A DNA stretch of 7,671 nucleotides from Bacteroidota bacterium. GTDB lineage: Bacteria; Bacteroidota; Bacteroidia; Bacteroidales; Prolixibacteraceae. The notes beneath the pieces are model-generated. The model was given only the letters and a program-made list of their open reading frames with translations, was not told the DNA's origin and did no database searches. A program made the translations under genes and the position numbers. Each line of letters begins with the position of its first letter. The first letter of the stretch is position 1. This document shows, one piece after another, positions 5,738 to 7,671 of this stretch. The DNA lies in assembly GCA_030695265.1 (NCBI GenBank), contig JAUYTA010000237.1, forward strand, positions 1-7,671. Direction: 5' to 3'.

Positions 5738-7671
5738 ATGAATATCAAAAACCTTATCCCTGTATTTTCCTCGCTCATCCTGTTATTCGGATGTCAGCAC
5801 AAAGACCCCAATCTGATGGTTACAACTGAACTTTCGGCAAGCTGGAGTTTTACTGAGGCCGGTAAAAATGAATGGTTACCAGCAACTGTTCCCGGAAGTG
5901 TTCATACCGACTTGCTCCAAAATGGGTTGATTAAAGATCCTTTTTACCGTCTGAACGAACACGATCTGCAATGGATCGACAAAGTAAACTGGGAGTATAA
6001 AACCACCATTAACGTGGGTGCAGATTTTATGAAACACGATCGGGTTGCGCTGGACTTTAAAGGTTTGGACACTTATGCCGATGTGTTTGTAAACGATGTG
6101 CTGGTACTTTTGGCCGATAACATGTTCCGCGAATGGCTGGTCGATGTAAAATCACAACTTCAGGAAGGAACAAACGAACTACGAATATTATTTCGCTCGC
6201 CGATTGTTGAAGGGCTTAAAAAGTACGATGCCAACGAATATGTGATTCCTGTTTCGCCCAACGATTTAGCCGAAATTGGTAAGGTTGAAGGCAATAAAAT
6301 GGTGTCGGTTTATACCCGAAAAGCTGGCTATCATTTTGGCTGGGACTGGGGACCGCGCCTGGTTTCAAGTGGATTATGGCGCCCCGTATTCCTAACAGCC
6401 TGGGACGATGCCCGTATTGAAAACCTGCAACTGAAACAAAATTCAGTTTCGGAAACTGAAGCCACACTGACAGCCGTTTTCGAGGTTGATGCCAGTGCAG
6501 TCAATAATGCAACCATCAGTATTGAAAATGATGGAGTTGAACTTGCGAAGGCCGATGTACAACTGAAGGAAGGTATTTCAACGTATTCTGTAGATTTTAA
6601 AATTGCCAATCCAAAACTTTGGTGGACCAATGGATTGGGCGAAGCTCATTTGTACAATATAAAAGGCAAACTGGCCATTGGCAAACGTTTCGCTGAAAAA
6701 TCGGAACGTATCGGAATCCGCACGCTAGAGCTGGTTCGCGATAAAGACGAAAAAGGAACTTCATTCTACTACAAGCTAAATGGCGTTCCGGTTTTTATGA
6801 AAGGAGCCAACTACATTCCGAACGACGTCTTTCCGGCCCGTGTAACGGAAGAAATGTACCGGAAAGTCATTCATACTTCCAAAATATCGAATTTCAACAT
6901 GCTTCGTGTTTGGGGCGGCGGAATTTATGAAAACGACCTTTTCTATGATTTGTGCGATGAAAACGGCTTGCTGGTTTGGCAGGATTTTATGTTTGCATGT
7001 GCCATGTTTCCCGGCGATGAAGCTTTTCTGGAAAACGTAAAACAGGAAGCAACCGACAATATTAAACGATTACGTAACCACCCGAGTATTGCCATGTGGT
7101 GTGGAAACAACGAAATTCTGGCGGCCTGGTTTGGCTGGGGCTGGAAAAAGCAGGAAGAAGCCAAAAGCAAAGAAAATGCCGATAAAATTTGGAAATCGTA
7201 CACCGATATTTTCCTGAAAGTTTTACCTGAAGCTGTTGCTGCCAATGATCCGGCACGCAGTTACTGGGATTCATCGCCTTCTTCAGGTCCGGGTATTCCG
7301 GCAGATTTGGCCAATGGCGACGAACATTACTGGGGCGTTTGGTGGGGAAAAGAACCATTTAAAAACTACGCTACCCACATTGCACGGTTTATGAGCGAAT
7401 ACGGGTTTCAATCTTTTCCTGAATTGAAAACCGTAAAACAATATGCAGCTCCCGAAGATTACGACATTTTCTCGGAGGTTATGAAGTCGCACCAGCGTTC
7501 GTCAATCGGAAACGGAACCATAGAATATTACATGCTTCAGGACTATAAAAAACCGAAAAACTTCGAATCATTCCTGTATGTAAACCACGTATTACAGGCC
7601 GAAGGAATCAAATTTGCAGTTGAAGGCCACCGCCGCGCTGCTCCTTATTGTATGGGAAGTTTGTACTGGCA
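5738..7671 (+). CDS. Lipoprotein beta-mannosidase, GH2 (3'-truncated by window edge)
   Basis: An exo-hydrolase releasing beta-linked mannose from the non-reducing end of manno-oligosaccharides (EC 3.2.1.25). 644 codons are visible without a stop; the family is about 850 residues, so roughly 200 C-terminal residues are missing. MNIKNLIPVFSSLILLFGC is a lipoprotein signal with lipobox LFGC (Cys19), which puts the enzyme in the periplasm or on the outer membrane. An N-terminal beta-sandwich follows (about 25-195), then the mannosidase signature GWDWGPRL (W202, D203), an Ig-like domain, and a TIM barrel starting near NGVPVFMKGANYIP (348-361). MLRVWGGGIYE begins at 388. The acid/base is E459 in MWCGNNE and the nucleophile E554 in SEYGFQSF, close to the positions I recall for Bacteroides thetaiotaomicron Man2A. 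The sequence ends in HRRAAPYCMGSLYW, the conserved end of the barrel. The ATG at 5738 is the only start giving the lipobox; no Shine-Dalgarno is seen. It is transcribed divergently from chrA. Confidence 0.94.
   Translation, partial: MNIKNLIPVFSSLILLFGCQHKDPNLMVTTELSASWSFTEAGKNEWLPATVPGSVHTDLLQNGLIKDPFYRLNEHDLQWIDKVNWEYKTTINVGADFMKHDRVALDFKGLDTYADVFVNDVLVLLADNMFREWLVDVKSQLQEGTNELRILFRSPIVEGLKKYDANEYVIPVSPNDLAEIGKVEGNKMVSVYTRKAGYHFGWDWGPRLVSSGLWRPVFLTAWDDARIENLQLKQNSVSETEATLTAVFEVDASAVNNATISIENDGVELAKADVQLKEGISTYSVDFKIANPKLWWTNGLGEAHLYNIKGKLAIGKRFAEKSERIGIRTLELVRDKDEKGTSFYYKLNGVPVFMKGANYIPNDVFPARVTEEMYRKVIHTSKISNFNMLRVWGGGIYENDLFYDLCDENGLLVWQDFMFACAMFPGDEAFLENVKQEATDNIKRLRNHPSIAMWCGNNEILAAWFGWGWKKQEEAKSKENADKIWKSYTDIFLKVLPEAVAANDPARSYWDSSPSSGPGIPADLANGDEHYWGVWWGKEPFKNYATHIARFMSEYGFQSFPELKTVKQYAAPEDYDIFSEVMKSHQRSSIGNGTIEYYMLQDYKKPKNFESFLYVNHVLQAEGIKFAVEGHRRAAPYCMGSLYW

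Noticed and set aside
6216..7492. Minus-strand ORFs antisense to the beta-mannosidase
   Set aside because: The plus-strand frame is continuous with intact catalytic motifs; the antisense frames are Ser/Arg/His-rich shadows without domains.

Overview
The window looks like a chromosomal segment from a member of the Bacteroidota, perhaps a Marinilabiliales/Prolixibacteraceae-type polysaccharide degrader. The reasons are promoter-like TAnnTTTG boxes with few Shine-Dalgarno sequences, a lipoprotein GH2 beta-mannosidase of the Bacteroides type, a DbpA-like helicase with DEFD in motif II, and moderate GC (about 48% in a 480-base stretch of the first gene). The exact genus cannot be read from the sequence.

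Layout: (1) Positions 2-2347, plus strand, hold the 3' part of a GH94 cellobiose phosphorylase, which lacks about 30 N-terminal residues because the window starts inside the gene. A hairpin plus T-rich tract at 2371-2406 follows it. (2) Positions 2401-5486, minus strand, hold four genes. Read in the direction of transcription they are a chrA-type chromate/anion transporter, a DEAD-box-like RNA helicase with a DbpA RNA-binding domain, and a small AT-rich antitoxin/toxin pair of RelE/ParE type. (3) Positions 5487-5737 are a 251-base divergent intergenic region with a long imperfect palindrome and short direct repeats. (4) Positions 5738-7671, plus strand, hold the first 644 codons of a lipoprotein GH2 beta-mannosidase that runs off the right edge.

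How they could work together: the two outer genes act on beta-1,4-linked hexose oligosaccharides. The mannosidase acts outside the cytoplasm and releases mannose from non-reducing ends. The phosphorylase is cytosolic and splits cellobiose with phosphate into glucose 1-phosphate and glucose. Together they would fit use of glucomannan or mixed plant beta-glycans, but no SusC/SusD, regulator or endo-acting enzyme is in view, so a shared locus is only an inference. The minus-strand block between them has housekeeping or accessory functions unrelated to sugar use. The toxin-antitoxin pair is the most clearly foreign-looking part (about 34% GC).

I see no tRNA, rRNA, CRISPR array, insertion sequence or phage gene. 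No unmistakably new system is visible. The points most worth checking are the regulatory signals in the divergent region, the near-leaderless helicase start and the unusual helicase motif II.
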